Positions 26,065 through 33,933 of a DNA stretch of 64,000 bases are shown here, piece by piece. Numbering within the stretch: position 1 is the first letter of the stretch; the number at the start of each line of letters is the position of its first letter. Both the position numbers and the translations under genes were made by a program. Source of the DNA: Pseudomonadota bacterium (GTDB lineage Bacteria > Myxococcota_A > Bradymonadia > Bradymonadales > GCA-2716585); NCBI GenBank assembly GCA_005804885.1, contig SYOX01000369.1, forward strand, positions 1 to 64,000, given 5' to 3'. A model generated the notes under the pieces. That model was given only the letters and a program-made list of their open reading frames with translations. It ran no database searches and was not told where the DNA came from.

Positions 26065-28119
26065 ATGAGCGAGGCTCAGGCCCCCTCGATCTCCAACCGC
26101 GCCGTCTGGATCGACAGGGCCATCGTCCTGGCCGTCGCCTCCGCGCTCCTCCTCCCCATGCTGGGCAGCTTCGGCCTCTGGGACCCCTGGGAGACGCACT
26201 ACGGCGAGGTCGGACGGCAGATCGTCGAGCGCCACGACTGGATCTCGACCTGGTGGGGAGGCCACTGGAAGAACGCCCAGGGCGCCCAGGAGGGCACCTT
26301 CTTCTTCTCCAAGCCCATCCTCCTGATGTGGCTGATGGCCCTCGGCCTTGAGCTCTTCGGCTTCACGGAGCTGGCCATCCGGCTCGGCGTCGCGCTGATC
26401 GCCGTCGTCGCCGTCGTCATGGGCTACTCGATGGGCGAGCGGATCTACTCGCGCCGCGTCGGCTTCCTGATGGCGCTCACCCTGCTGACCTCCCCCTTCT
26501 TCGCCATGCTCTCCCGACAGGCCCAGACCGACATGCCCTTCGTCGGCAACATGACCATCGGCCTGTGCTTCTTCATGATGGCCCTCTTTGGCCGCGACCG
26601 CGAGGCCACCGCCTCCCGGCCCGCCCTGTGGGGCACCTTCGCCATGATCCTGCTGGCCGTCGTCCCCCAGCTCGTCATCGTCTGGACCGGGCTCGGCCGC
26701 TGGCAGGGCGATCAACTCGGGCCGCTGCGCGCCTTCTTCTCCTGGGGCCCCGTCCACGCCATCCTCTACGGCGCCATCCTGACCGCCGTGATCCTGACCG
26801 CCGCCCGGGGCGGCCGCTGCTCCAACCGACAGATCCACCTCTTCGGCTTCTACCTCTTCATCGGCCTCGCCTCGCTCTCCAAGGGCTTGCTCGGGCTCGC
26901 CCTGCCCGGCGCCTTCATCTTCCTCTTCCTCCTGCTGACCGGCCAGTGGCGACGGCTGGCCGAGATGGAGCTCGCGCGCGGCGCCGGCGTCTTCATCGCC
27001 GCCTCCTTCCCCTGGTACGTCGCCATGCTCGTGCGCCACGGCGACGCCTACTTCCAGCGCTTCTTCATCCACGACCACTTCAAGCGCCTCGCCACCGGCG
27101 TCCACCAGATCGACTCGGGCTCCTTCGAGCATTACATCCGATGGGCCGGCTTCGGGCTCTGGCCCTGGGGCGCCTTCCTGCCCGCCGCCATGATCCGCCT
27201 CTTGATGGGCAAGGGCCTCGGCGCCCGCGACGACCGACAACAGGCCACCCTCCTGCTCGTCATCTGGCTCGTCTTCACCTTCACCCTCTTCACCCTGTCG
27301 AGCACCAAGTTCCACCACTACATCTTCCCCGCCATCCCCGCGGCCTGCTTCCTCATCGCCCTCCTCCTCGACGACCTCCTGGCGACCTCGACCCGGCGGC
27401 ACTTCTCCTGGGCCCTGGCCTCCCTGAGCGCCGCCCTCGTCATCTTCGTCGGCTGGGATCTGATCGCAGAACCCCAGCACCTCAAGAACCTCTTCACCTA
27501 CAAATACGACCGGAACTGGTTCGACCCCTGGAACCAGGACCTCCAGCTCAAGCAGGCCCTCATCGTCGCGCTGGCCTCCACCGGCGCCGCCCTGGCCATC
27601 TCCTCTCGACCCCTGATGCGCCGCGCCGCCGTCGCCCTCCTCGGCGCCAGCGCCGTCCTGATGACCGCCTTCTGCCTCTTCGACTACATGCCCACCCTGT
27701 CGAGCACCTGGAGCCAGAAGGGCGTCTGGGACAGCTACTACGCCCGTTGCCAGCCCATCGATGGCCCCCCAGGACACGACCCCATGAAGCGCTACTGCGC
27801 CGAACAAGCCCTGAGCTACAAGCTCAACTGGCGCGGAGAAACCTACTACACCCAGAACGAGGTCATCCCCATCCGTGAGGACCATGAGTTCGACCACTTC
27901 CTCGCCCAGAACAAGGACAAGGGCTTCTACGCCATCATGGAGTTCTCACGCTACAACGGTGAATTCCAACGGAAGCTGCCGGCCGCCTTCAAGGGCAAGG
28001 CCTGCGTGATCGACACCGGAAACATCAAGTTCGCCCTGGCCGAGATCCCCTGCAAGCGCAAGGAGGGCACCCGCGATCCCTACCAGGACGACTCCGAGCC
28101 CGAGAGCTACAAGGAGTGA
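26065..28119 (+). CDS. GT-C (family 39/ArnT-like) integral membrane glycosyltransferase
   Basis: A 684-residue polytopic protein with about 11-13 hydrophobic helices. The first periplasmic loop carries the GT-C acidic motif in LWDPWETHYGEVGRQ, followed by a FFFSKPILLMW segment typical of the PMT/ArnT superfamily, which moves sugars from polyprenyl-phosphate donors to lipids or proteins. The C-terminal ~130 residues are soluble and probably periplasmic. The start at 26065 is the first ATG after the kinase gene. The acceptor (lipid A, protein or polysaccharide) cannot be told from sequence. Confidence 0.87.
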   Translation: MSEAQAPSISNRAVWIDRAIVLAVASALLLPMLGSFGLWDPWETHYGEVGRQIVERHDWISTWWGGHWKNAQGAQEGTFFFSKPILLMWLMALGLELFGFTELAIRLGVALIAVVAVVMGYSMGERIYSRRVGFLMALTLLTSPFFAMLSRQAQTDMPFVGNMTIGLCFFMMALFGRDREATASRPALWGTFAMILLAVVPQLVIVWTGLGRWQGDQLGPLRAFFSWGPVHAILYGAILTAVILTAARGGRCSNRQIHLFGFYLFIGLASLSKGLLGLALPGAFIFLFLLLTGQWRRLAEMELARGAGVFIAASFPWYVAMLVRHGDAYFQRFFIHDHFKRLATGVHQIDSGSFEHYIRWAGFGLWPWGAFLPAAMIRLLMGKGLGARDDRQQATLLLVIWLVFTFTLFTLSSTKFHHYIFPAIPAACFLIALLLDDLLATSTRRHFSWALASLSAALVIFVGWDLIAEPQHLKNLFTYKYDRNWFDPWNQDLQLKQALIVALASTGAALAISSRPLMRRAAVALLGASAVLMTAFCLFDYMPTLSSTWSQKGVWDSYYARCQPIDGPPGHDPMKRYCAEQALSYKLNWRGETYYTQNEVIPIREDHEFDHFLAQNKDKGFYAIMEFSRYNGEFQRKLPAAFKGKACVIDTGNIKFALAEIPCKRKEGTRDPYQDDSEPESYKE

Positions 28120-28817
28120 TCCTCGAACACTTCGGGCACGCAGCCCTCGGCCTCACCGCCCGTCTGCTGCCCGTCGCCGGCCACCGGATCCTCTTTGATC
28201 CTTATGAGCCCGGCGGCTTTGGCGGCCTGATGGGCTACCCGCCCATCGACTTCGACCCCGACGACCTGCTCATCACCCACGATCACCTCGACCATTGCCA
28301 CGCCGCCCCCTTCGGTCGCGCTCGCGTCTTCTTTCCTCAACGAGATCAAGGGGATGCAGAGATCGTCCGCGCGCTGTCGATCCGCTCCCTCAAGGTCGAT
28401 CACGACGCCTGGCTCGGTCGCCTCCGCGGCGGGAGCAGCTGGATGCTGCGCGTCATCGTGGACGGGCTGAGCGTCGTCCACACCGGCGACATCGGCGCGC
28501 TGCCCGAACCCGACGCGCTCGACGCGCTCAACGAGGGCGAGCCGGTCGACGTCCTGCTGCTGGCCTGCGGTGGCTACTACACGATCGGCCCCGCCGAGGC
28601 CCACGAGCTGGCGCTCCGCCTCCAGGCCCGGCTCATCGTCCCCATCCACTTCGGGACCGGGCGCTGCGCCTTGCCCCACCTCGCGCCCGTGGACGACTTC
28701 CTGGCGCGCGGGGGGCGCGCCGCGATCCGCCGCGAGGGCGCCTTCGAGCTGCTCAAGGGCGAGATGCCGCCTGCGGGGACTGTCCTGGTGTTTGAAGATC
28801 AGCCCTCGGGGGCGTAG
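28116..28817 (+). CDS. Metallo-beta-lactamase-fold hydrolase, UlaG-like
   Basis: A 233-residue cytosolic hydrolase. The N-terminal EHFGHAALGL strand and the metal site THDHLDHCH (HxHxDH) are those of the UlaG-like branch of the MBL superfamily; later metal ligands are the Asp/His in VHTGDIG and VPIHFGTG. The GTG start overlaps the stop of the preceding gene as GTGA, so translation is probably coupled, although AAGGAG lies unusually close. Its 3' end overlaps the convergent gene by 19 bases. Substrate unknown. Confidence 0.85.
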   Translation: MILEHFGHAALGLTARLLPVAGHRILFDPYEPGGFGGLMGYPPIDFDPDDLLITHDHLDHCHAAPFGRARVFFPQRDQGDAEIVRALSIRSLKVDHDAWLGRLRGGSSWMLRVIVDGLSVVHTGDIGALPEPDALDALNEGEPVDVLLLACGGYYTIGPAEAHELALRLQARLIVPIHFGTGRCALPHLAPVDDFLARGGRAAIRREGAFELLKGEMPPAGTVLVFEDQPSGA

Positions 28818-29665
28818 GCGAGGTCGAAGGTGAGGGCAGTGCGCTGCCTGGCGCCCGTGTTGTCCTTGCTCTGGTGATCGACCTCGAGGTGGACCTCGCG
28901 AGGGTGGCCGGCGTCCAGATCAAAGAGGGCGTGGCCCTTGCCCGTGGCCGAGCCGAGGCGCTCAAGGGGGCTGCCCTTGTCGTCGCTCATCCTGCTGGTG
29001 GTCTCCAGGCTGATCTGGATCTCGATTCGGGCGAGTCGCCCGGAGCCGACCCCCTTCGGGTCGACTTTGACGAGCTTGAAGGTGCGCGAGAGCTTCGTCT
29101 CCACGATCCGATCGTCGACCTCGTATCGCTCGGTCCGGGTGTCCTGCCAGGTGGCGCCGATGGCCGCCTCGCCGCCCTCGGGCAGGACGGGCAGAGAGCG
29201 CAGGAAGGCGTCCTGGAGCAAGCGGAAGGTCCGGTCGATCTGACGGTTGGCCGAGGGCATGAGGGTCCTGGTGACCGAGCCTGTCGGCTTGAGCGTCGCG
29301 CTGGAGCGCAGGACGCCGAGTTGAGACAGATCGACGCCCGTGATCGGCTTGCCTTGCGCGGTGAACTCGCCGCTCAGATCCGAGAAGCGGAGGCCGACGA
29401 CGAGGTCGCCCTCGGGCGTCGTCTTCTCCAGAGCGCAGGACACCCTGGCGTTGATCCTGGCGCCGGTCTGCCTTGAGCCGGCGCCAAGATCCACCTCGAC
29501 GCGCTGGTTCATCGTCAAGGCGTAATGGATCGGGGTCTTGTCAAATTGGTAGAGGAGGCCCCCGCCCTCGGCGCTGGCGTTGGCCGCACCCAGGAGAGAG
29601 GCGACGAGAACAAGGCCGACGGAGAGGATCTGAGGGGTTGTCATCAAGGGGGGCTTCAGGGTCAA
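28799..29665 (-). CDS. Exported protein of unknown function, end of the envelope cluster
   Basis: A 288-residue protein with a Sec signal (hydrophobic LVLVASLLGAANASA) and a beta-rich mature part; no family recognised. The start is probably the TTG at 29665, which overlaps the stop of the upstream AgmX-like gene as TTGA and supplies a Lys in the signal's n-region; ATG 29644 is the alternative. As the last gene of the minus-strand cluster it may belong to the same envelope complex. It overlaps the convergent MBL-fold gene by 19 bases. Confidence 0.75.
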   Translation of the reverse strand: MTLKPPLMTTPQILSVGLVLVASLLGAANASAEGGGLLYQFDKTPIHYALTMNQRVEVDLGAGSRQTGARINARVSCALEKTTPEGDLVVGLRFSDLSGEFTAQGKPITGVDLSQLGVLRSSATLKPTGSVTRTLMPSANRQIDRTFRLLQDAFLRSLPVLPEGGEAAIGATWQDTRTERYEVDDRIVETKLSRTFKLVKVDPKGVGSGRLARIEIQISLETTSRMSDDKGSPLERLGSATGKGHALFDLDAGHPREVHLEVDHQSKDNTGARQRTALTFDLAYAPEG

Positions 29666-31605
29666 CGCAAAACGAAGGGGAAGGTGATGGTCAGGGGGCT
29701 GCCATCAAAGGCCGGGAAGTTCAGGCCGCGGACGACGCGGGCGATGCACCCGCCGACGGGGGAGCCTGCGAAGGCCCCGGTGACCTGAGCGCCGCCGACG
29801 CTGCCGTTGGGCTGGATGGTGAACTTGACGGTCACCGTTCCGGTCTGCTGCTCGGCCTGGCTGGAGTTGCAGGAGTTGACGCTGCCGTAGGCGCCGCGGA
29901 TGACGCGCTGGACCTCGCTCTTCTCCAGGGCCTTCTTGGCGCCGGTGGGCGGGGGGGTCTTGTCCTCCTTGACGACGGGATCGTCGCCCTTCGGGGGCTT
30001 CTTGCCGCCAATCCCGCTGATGATGTCGTCGATGGCATCGCCGCCCCCGCCCTTCGGCGGGGTCTTGACGTCCTCCTTGACGGGCGGCTCCTTGTCCTTG
30101 TTCTCGCGCTCCTTGGCGGCCAGCTCGGCGAGGCGCTTCTCGCGCTCCTCGCGCTCCTTCCGGATCTCTTCTGCGGTCTTGGGCACGGCCGGCACCTTGG
30201 CCTCGGCGGCGTTCTTGTCGAGCTTGTTGTCGGCGACCGCCTCCTTGTTGTCGCCTTCCGCGGCCTTGTCGGCCTCTTCGCCCTTGTCGGCGACGGCCTC
30301 GTCCTTGTCTTCCTCGCCCTTGTCGGCGCCCTCGGCCTCGCCGGCCTCGGGCTTCGCCTCGCCGGCCTCAGGCTTCGCCTCGCCTGGCTCCTCGGCGCCC
30401 TTTTGAGGGGTGTTGGCGGCCAGGATGGGGTTCTCGGCCGGGACCTCGACGACCTTGGGATCGGTATCCCGGAAGATGAGCAGCGCCGCGATGGTGCCCA
30501 CGAGCAGGAGGATGACGAAGACCCCGCCGCCGATGCCCAGGAAGAGCGGCAGGTTGGACTTGCGCGTCCCCATCGGGATCATCGCAGGGACGGCGATGGC
30601 GGGTCCGGCGACCCCGGCGCCGAAGGGATCCGCGGCGGGGCTGGAGTGCCCGGCGGCCCCGCGCCCGGAGGCGACGGCCACGCTGGAGGACTGAAGCGAC
30701 ATGATGTCGATCAGGCCGCTGGCCTCGGTATTCTTGGGCTCCTCGCTCTCGTTGGAGGTGGTCGAGGCCAGGCTGTTGAGGCTGAAGAGGACCGAGTCCT
30801 CATTGCGCGAGGCGACCATGTGGCCATTGCGGCGAGAGACGCCGTTGGAGGGCTTGGCCGAGGTCGGCACGGGCTCCTTGCTCAAGGCAGAGTCGAGGCT
30901 CGCCGGGGCGAGGCTGCCCATGCCGGAGATGGAGGGCACGGGATCCTCGGCGAAGCTGGGGCTGTCGCCGAGCTCCATCATGCCTCCCCCGAAGCCAGCC
31001 ACCGCCGCGCCGCCAAAGCCGCCTCCGCCCAGCGCCACGCCGCCCGACAAGGAGGCGATGGGCGCGGGATCCGGGGCGGAATAGGGGGCGGGATCCGGGG
31101 CGCGCACGGGCGCAGGCGCAGCGGCGGCTCTGGGGACAGGAGCGGGCTCTGCGGGGGGAGGGTTGAAGGTGAAGTTGCTGACCACGCGCGTGGCCCCGCC
31201 GTCGTCGAAGCCGTCGACCGAGATGGCGTCCGTCGCCTGCATCAGGGCGGACTCAGCCGGCGCAGCCTTGACGAGGTGGCTGAGGCCCTCGGCGGCCGAG
31301 AGCGGCAACCAGTCCGCGAAGCCCTCGCGCCACGCGTAGGTCTCCGGGGTCACCTCGCCAAGAGCGATGAAGCCGCCGATGTCCTGAGGCGTAAAGGGGC
31401 CATCCTGCTGCCCATTACGGACGATGAACCACACGGCATCGGCACCGCCGCCGCCAGCGTCCACGCTCCCGGCCCCGTCCTCTCCGTCCCCTCGGACGAT
31501 GATCACATGGCTGCAGCTCTTGCAGCGGATCTTGAAGACCTTGCCCCGGACCTTATCGTCGCTGATGGAGTACTTGGTCCCGCAGCTGTCGCAGACGATC
31601 CTCAT
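29662..31605 (-). CDS. AgmX/GltJ-like protein: zinc ribbon, GYF, TM, TonB-like C-terminus
   Basis: A 647-residue inner-membrane protein. Domains in order: an MJ0042-type zinc ribbon (Cys5, Cys8, Cys28, Cys31), a GYF_2 domain (~58-112, with WFIVRNGQQDGPF and WREGFADWLPL), a Pro/Ala/Gly-rich cytoplasmic linker, one transmembrane helix (~351-377), a long Glu/Lys/Ala-rich periplasmic segment, and a TonB-like AgmX/PglI C-terminal domain (~562-647) with a conserved Cys pair. This is the layout of Myxococcus AgmX/GltJ, whose cytoplasmic zinc ribbon and GYF domains bind the polarity regulator MglA and whose C-terminus reaches the outer-membrane part of the gliding machine. ATG 31605 follows GAGAG. 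Its TPR and barrel neighbours support membership of a trans-envelope complex. Confidence 0.9.
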   Translation of the reverse strand: MRIVCDSCGTKYSISDDKVRGKVFKIRCKSCSHVIIVRGDGEDGAGSVDAGGGGADAVWFIVRNGQQDGPFTPQDIGGFIALGEVTPETYAWREGFADWLPLSAAEGLSHLVKAAPAESALMQATDAISVDGFDDGGATRVVSNFTFNPPPAEPAPVPRAAAAPAPVRAPDPAPYSAPDPAPIASLSGGVALGGGGFGGAAVAGFGGGMMELGDSPSFAEDPVPSISGMGSLAPASLDSALSKEPVPTSAKPSNGVSRRNGHMVASRNEDSVLFSLNSLASTTSNESEEPKNTEASGLIDIMSLQSSSVAVASGRGAAGHSSPAADPFGAGVAGPAIAVPAMIPMGTRKSNLPLFLGIGGGVFVILLLVGTIAALLIFRDTDPKVVEVPAENPILAANTPQKGAEEPGEAKPEAGEAKPEAGEAEGADKGEEDKDEAVADKGEEADKAAEGDNKEAVADNKLDKNAAEAKVPAVPKTAEEIRKEREEREKRLAELAAKERENKDKEPPVKEDVKTPPKGGGGDAIDDIISGIGGKKPPKGDDPVVKEDKTPPPTGAKKALEKSEVQRVIRGAYGSVNSCNSSQAEQQTGTVTVKFTIQPNGSVGGAQVTGAFAGSPVGGCIARVVRGLNFPAFDGSPLTITFPFVLR

Positions 31606-31737
31606 GATGAAAGCTCTCAGTGGGCCGCGAGGGAGCAAGACGCCCCTTCTCACTGGCTGTCTCTCTGGCGAGCGCCGCCGCACACCTCAACGTCCACGCG
31701 CCTCGATCGAGGCCGTGGACACCAAACCGGCCCGACG

Positions 31738-31995
31738 TCAGCGCTTGAGGACGTCGGACTTGGCCGTCTCCTCGATCTTGGGCAGGAAGCTCTTCTTGAG
31801 GCTCAACAGGCGATCGAACTTCGCCTTCTCGATCGCGCCGTAGACGAAGCCCTCGGGCTTCTTGAACTCGCCGTCGATGAGCATGTCGTCGAAGTCGTAG
31901 AACTTCGTCTTGACGTCCTCATCCTGCGCGAAGGCCGACGTCGACACCAACCCGAACCCCAACAAGACCACCAGGAACAAAAACACGCGCTTCAT
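31738..31995 (-). CDS. Small exported protein, 85 residues
   Basis: A short gene inside a longer frame; ATG 31995 follows an AGAGGGG site and encodes a clear signal peptide (MKRVFLFLVVLLGFG, cleavage after AFA). The mature 62 residues are charged, with the blocks YDFDDMLIDGE and AKFDRLLSLKKSF. I recall similar short exported proteins near AgmX-like genes in other myxobacteria, but I cannot name the family. It lies 132 bases upstream of the AgmX-like gene and behind a good promoter candidate. Confidence 0.75.
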   Translation of the reverse strand: MKRVFLFLVVLLGFGLVSTSAFAQDEDVKTKFYDFDDMLIDGEFKKPEGFVYGAIEKAKFDRLLSLKKSFLPKIEETAKSDVLKR

Positions 31996-32440
31996 GACAA
32001 CCCCTCTGATGACTCCTGCCCAACCAAGATCACCGAAGCGATCAAGGCGTCCCTCACCTTCATCAACCTTCTCCCCGATGGCGTTGATTCCAGAAAGGGA
32101 GAGCCGATGAGGCGCTGGTGGGAACGCCCACCCAGGAAAACTGGATCTAAGAAGGTGGATTGGCAGGCCAGAAAGCCCGAACAAAACACCCTGTCGAATA
32201 TACCACCTCCTCCCTGACACCGCAACCGGCCACCGACGCCCTCCCACGGCCACCGATCGCCCCTGCCGAGCCTCGAAGACGAGCGCTGGGACACCCGGCC
32301 CGCCGAACGGCGCGGTGTCGAAGGCGCAAGATCGGCCCGATGGAGAGCGGCGCGGTGGGTCATGCGAAGGGGGGCGAGGGAGAGGGGATCCCGGAGAGGC
32401 GCGCAAGGAGGCCGCGCTCATCGGGCCTCGTGCTGCGCCC
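31996..32440. other. 445-bp spacer within the envelope cluster, holding a promoter candidate
   Basis: No gene seen. The AT-richer centre (about 32100-32215) contains the minus-strand promoter listed separately; the remainder shows nothing I can name. The spacer may split the cluster into two transcripts. Confidence 0.6.
32197..32225 (-). promoter_or_regulatory. Candidate sigma-70 promoter for the small exported protein and AgmX-like gene
   Basis: On the minus strand TTGCGG (32225-32220), a 17-base spacer and TATATT (32202-32197). The spacing is ideal and the -10 box is close to consensus; the leader to ATG 31995 would be about 195 bases. Confidence 0.55.
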
Positions 32441-33913
32441 TCACTCAGGGGCGATCTCTCCGCCCTCGGGGGCTTCACCACCGGGAGGGGGCTCCTCGCC
32501 CTCAGGGGCGATCTCTTCGCCCTCAGGGGCGATCTCCTCGCCTTCGGGGGCGATCTCTCCGCCCTCGGGGGCGATCTCCTCGCCCTCGGGCGGGATCTCC
32601 TCCCCATCGGGACCCTTCTCGCCTCCTTCGACGGGCGTGTCGCGCTTGAGGGAGCCCATGTTCTTGAGGGCGCCGCAGTAGGCGGCCGTCACGGGATCGC
32701 CCTCCTTGGGTTTGGCAAGCTCGACGAACTTCTCGCAGTGGGTCACGGCCGAGACGAAGTCCTCCTTGCGCTCAAAGATGCGCTGGAGTTGGAGGTGGGA
32801 GGAGGCGTGGTTGACGTCGCAGGCGGCCAGGTAGTCCTTGTAGCCGGCCAGGGAGTCGTCGCGATCGCCCTTGGCGTAGTTGCTGGCGGCCAGCCCCAGC
32901 TTGGCGACGCAGTTCTCGGGCGCGGCGGCGAGCACCGCGCTGAACTGCGCCTTGGCGCCGTCGTAGTTGAGGTAGCGCAGGTAGATGGACCCGACGTTGA
33001 GCCTGGACTCGACGTGCGTCGGGGAGAGCTTGGCGGCGGCCGTGAAGTTGTAGACCGCCAGCGCCATCTGATCCATCTTGAGGTAGATCATGCCGAGGTT
33101 GTTGAAGATGTCCGCCGACAGATCCTGGTCGAGGTTCGCGTTGCTGACCTTGTCGCTGAGCACGAGGATGGCGGGCTCGGCGCTGAGTTCCTCGTCGGTC
33201 TTGATGGCGCCGATCGCCACGCGGGCGGCCTTCTTGAAGACGTAGACCGCCATCGAGCGGTTGTTCTCGGCCGTGTAGATCTGGGCCAGCGTGTTGAGCG
33301 CCGTCAGGTTCTCGTTCTCCGAGCGCAAGACCTTGGTGACGTACTCTGTGGCCTCCTTGTACTTGCCCGCCTTGGAGTTGGCCGTGCCGAGCGCGTTGAG
33401 CACCGCGAGGTTCTCGGGATCGAGCCGGTGGGCCTCCTCGAAGTTCTTCAGGGCCGCCTCGGAGTCGCCCTTGAGCGACTGGGTCCGCCCGACGGCCAGC
33501 ATGATGCTGACCGAGTGGGTGTTGAGGCGATCAAGCTGCTGGGCCTTGACGTAGGCCTCCAGCGCCTTGTCGAGCTGGCCGTTGCTCTCGTAGACGAAGC
33601 CGAGGTTGAACTGCGCCTCCAGGAAGTCCGGCGAGATCGCCAGCGCCTTCTCCAGCTTCTCCTTGGCCACGGCCAGATCCGGGACGCCCTTGGAGAGGGC
33701 CGCCTCGGCCTCTTCGAAAAGGTCGAGGGCCTCGCGCTTGGTGCCAAGCAGCAGGACGAGCTCGTCCTTCATCGCCTCCTTGACCGCCTCGTCGGTCCCG
33801 TCGCCCTTGTCCTTGACGCCCGAGCCCGTGCAGGCCGAGCCGAGCAGCGCGAAGGCCGCTATCATCGAGTACGCCGCCACGCGGGCGCACGGCTTGTTGA
33901 GCTTCTTGAACAT
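32441..33913 (-). CDS. TPR lipoprotein, AglT/GltE-like
   Basis: A 490-residue lipoprotein. The start is taken as ATG 33913, with GGAG 6 bases upstream; ATG 33925 and a TTG at 33937 are alternatives. The signal ends ALLGSAC. Residues ~60-430 hold about eight tetratricopeptide-like helical pairs (for example FLEAQFNLGFVYESNGQLDKALEAY). The C-terminus is a Glu/Pro/Gly tail of tandem heptapeptides of the type PEGEEIA. Outer-membrane-anchored TPR lipoproteins of this form (AglT/GltE) bind periplasmic partners in the Myxococcus gliding complex. The gene follows another TPR gene and precedes the small exported protein. Confidence 0.82.
   Translation of the reverse strand: MFKKLNKPCARVAAYSMIAAFALLGSACTGSGVKDKGDGTDEAVKEAMKDELVLLLGTKREALDLFEEAEAALSKGVPDLAVAKEKLEKALAISPDFLEAQFNLGFVYESNGQLDKALEAYVKAQQLDRLNTHSVSIMLAVGRTQSLKGDSEAALKNFEEAHRLDPENLAVLNALGTANSKAGKYKEATEYVTKVLRSENENLTALNTLAQIYTAENNRSMAVYVFKKAARVAIGAIKTDEELSAEPAILVLSDKVSNANLDQDLSADIFNNLGMIYLKMDQMALAVYNFTAAAKLSPTHVESRLNVGSIYLRYLNYDGAKAQFSAVLAAAPENCVAKLGLAASNYAKGDRDDSLAGYKDYLAACDVNHASSHLQLQRIFERKEDFVSAVTHCEKFVELAKPKEGDPVTAAYCGALKNMGSLKRDTPVEGGEKGPDGEEIPPEGEEIAPEGGEIAPEGEEIAPEGEEIAPEGEEPPPGGEAPEGGEIAPE
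32495..32605. repeat. 21-bp tandem repeats coding for an acidic tail
   Basis: About five units of roughly 21 bases (GGGGCGATCTCYTCGCCYTC and variants) encode PEGEEIA heptapeptides at the end of the TPR lipoprotein. The units differ mainly at third positions. Confidence 0.85.
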
Positions 33914-33933
33914 CTCGCGCTCCATGACCCCGA

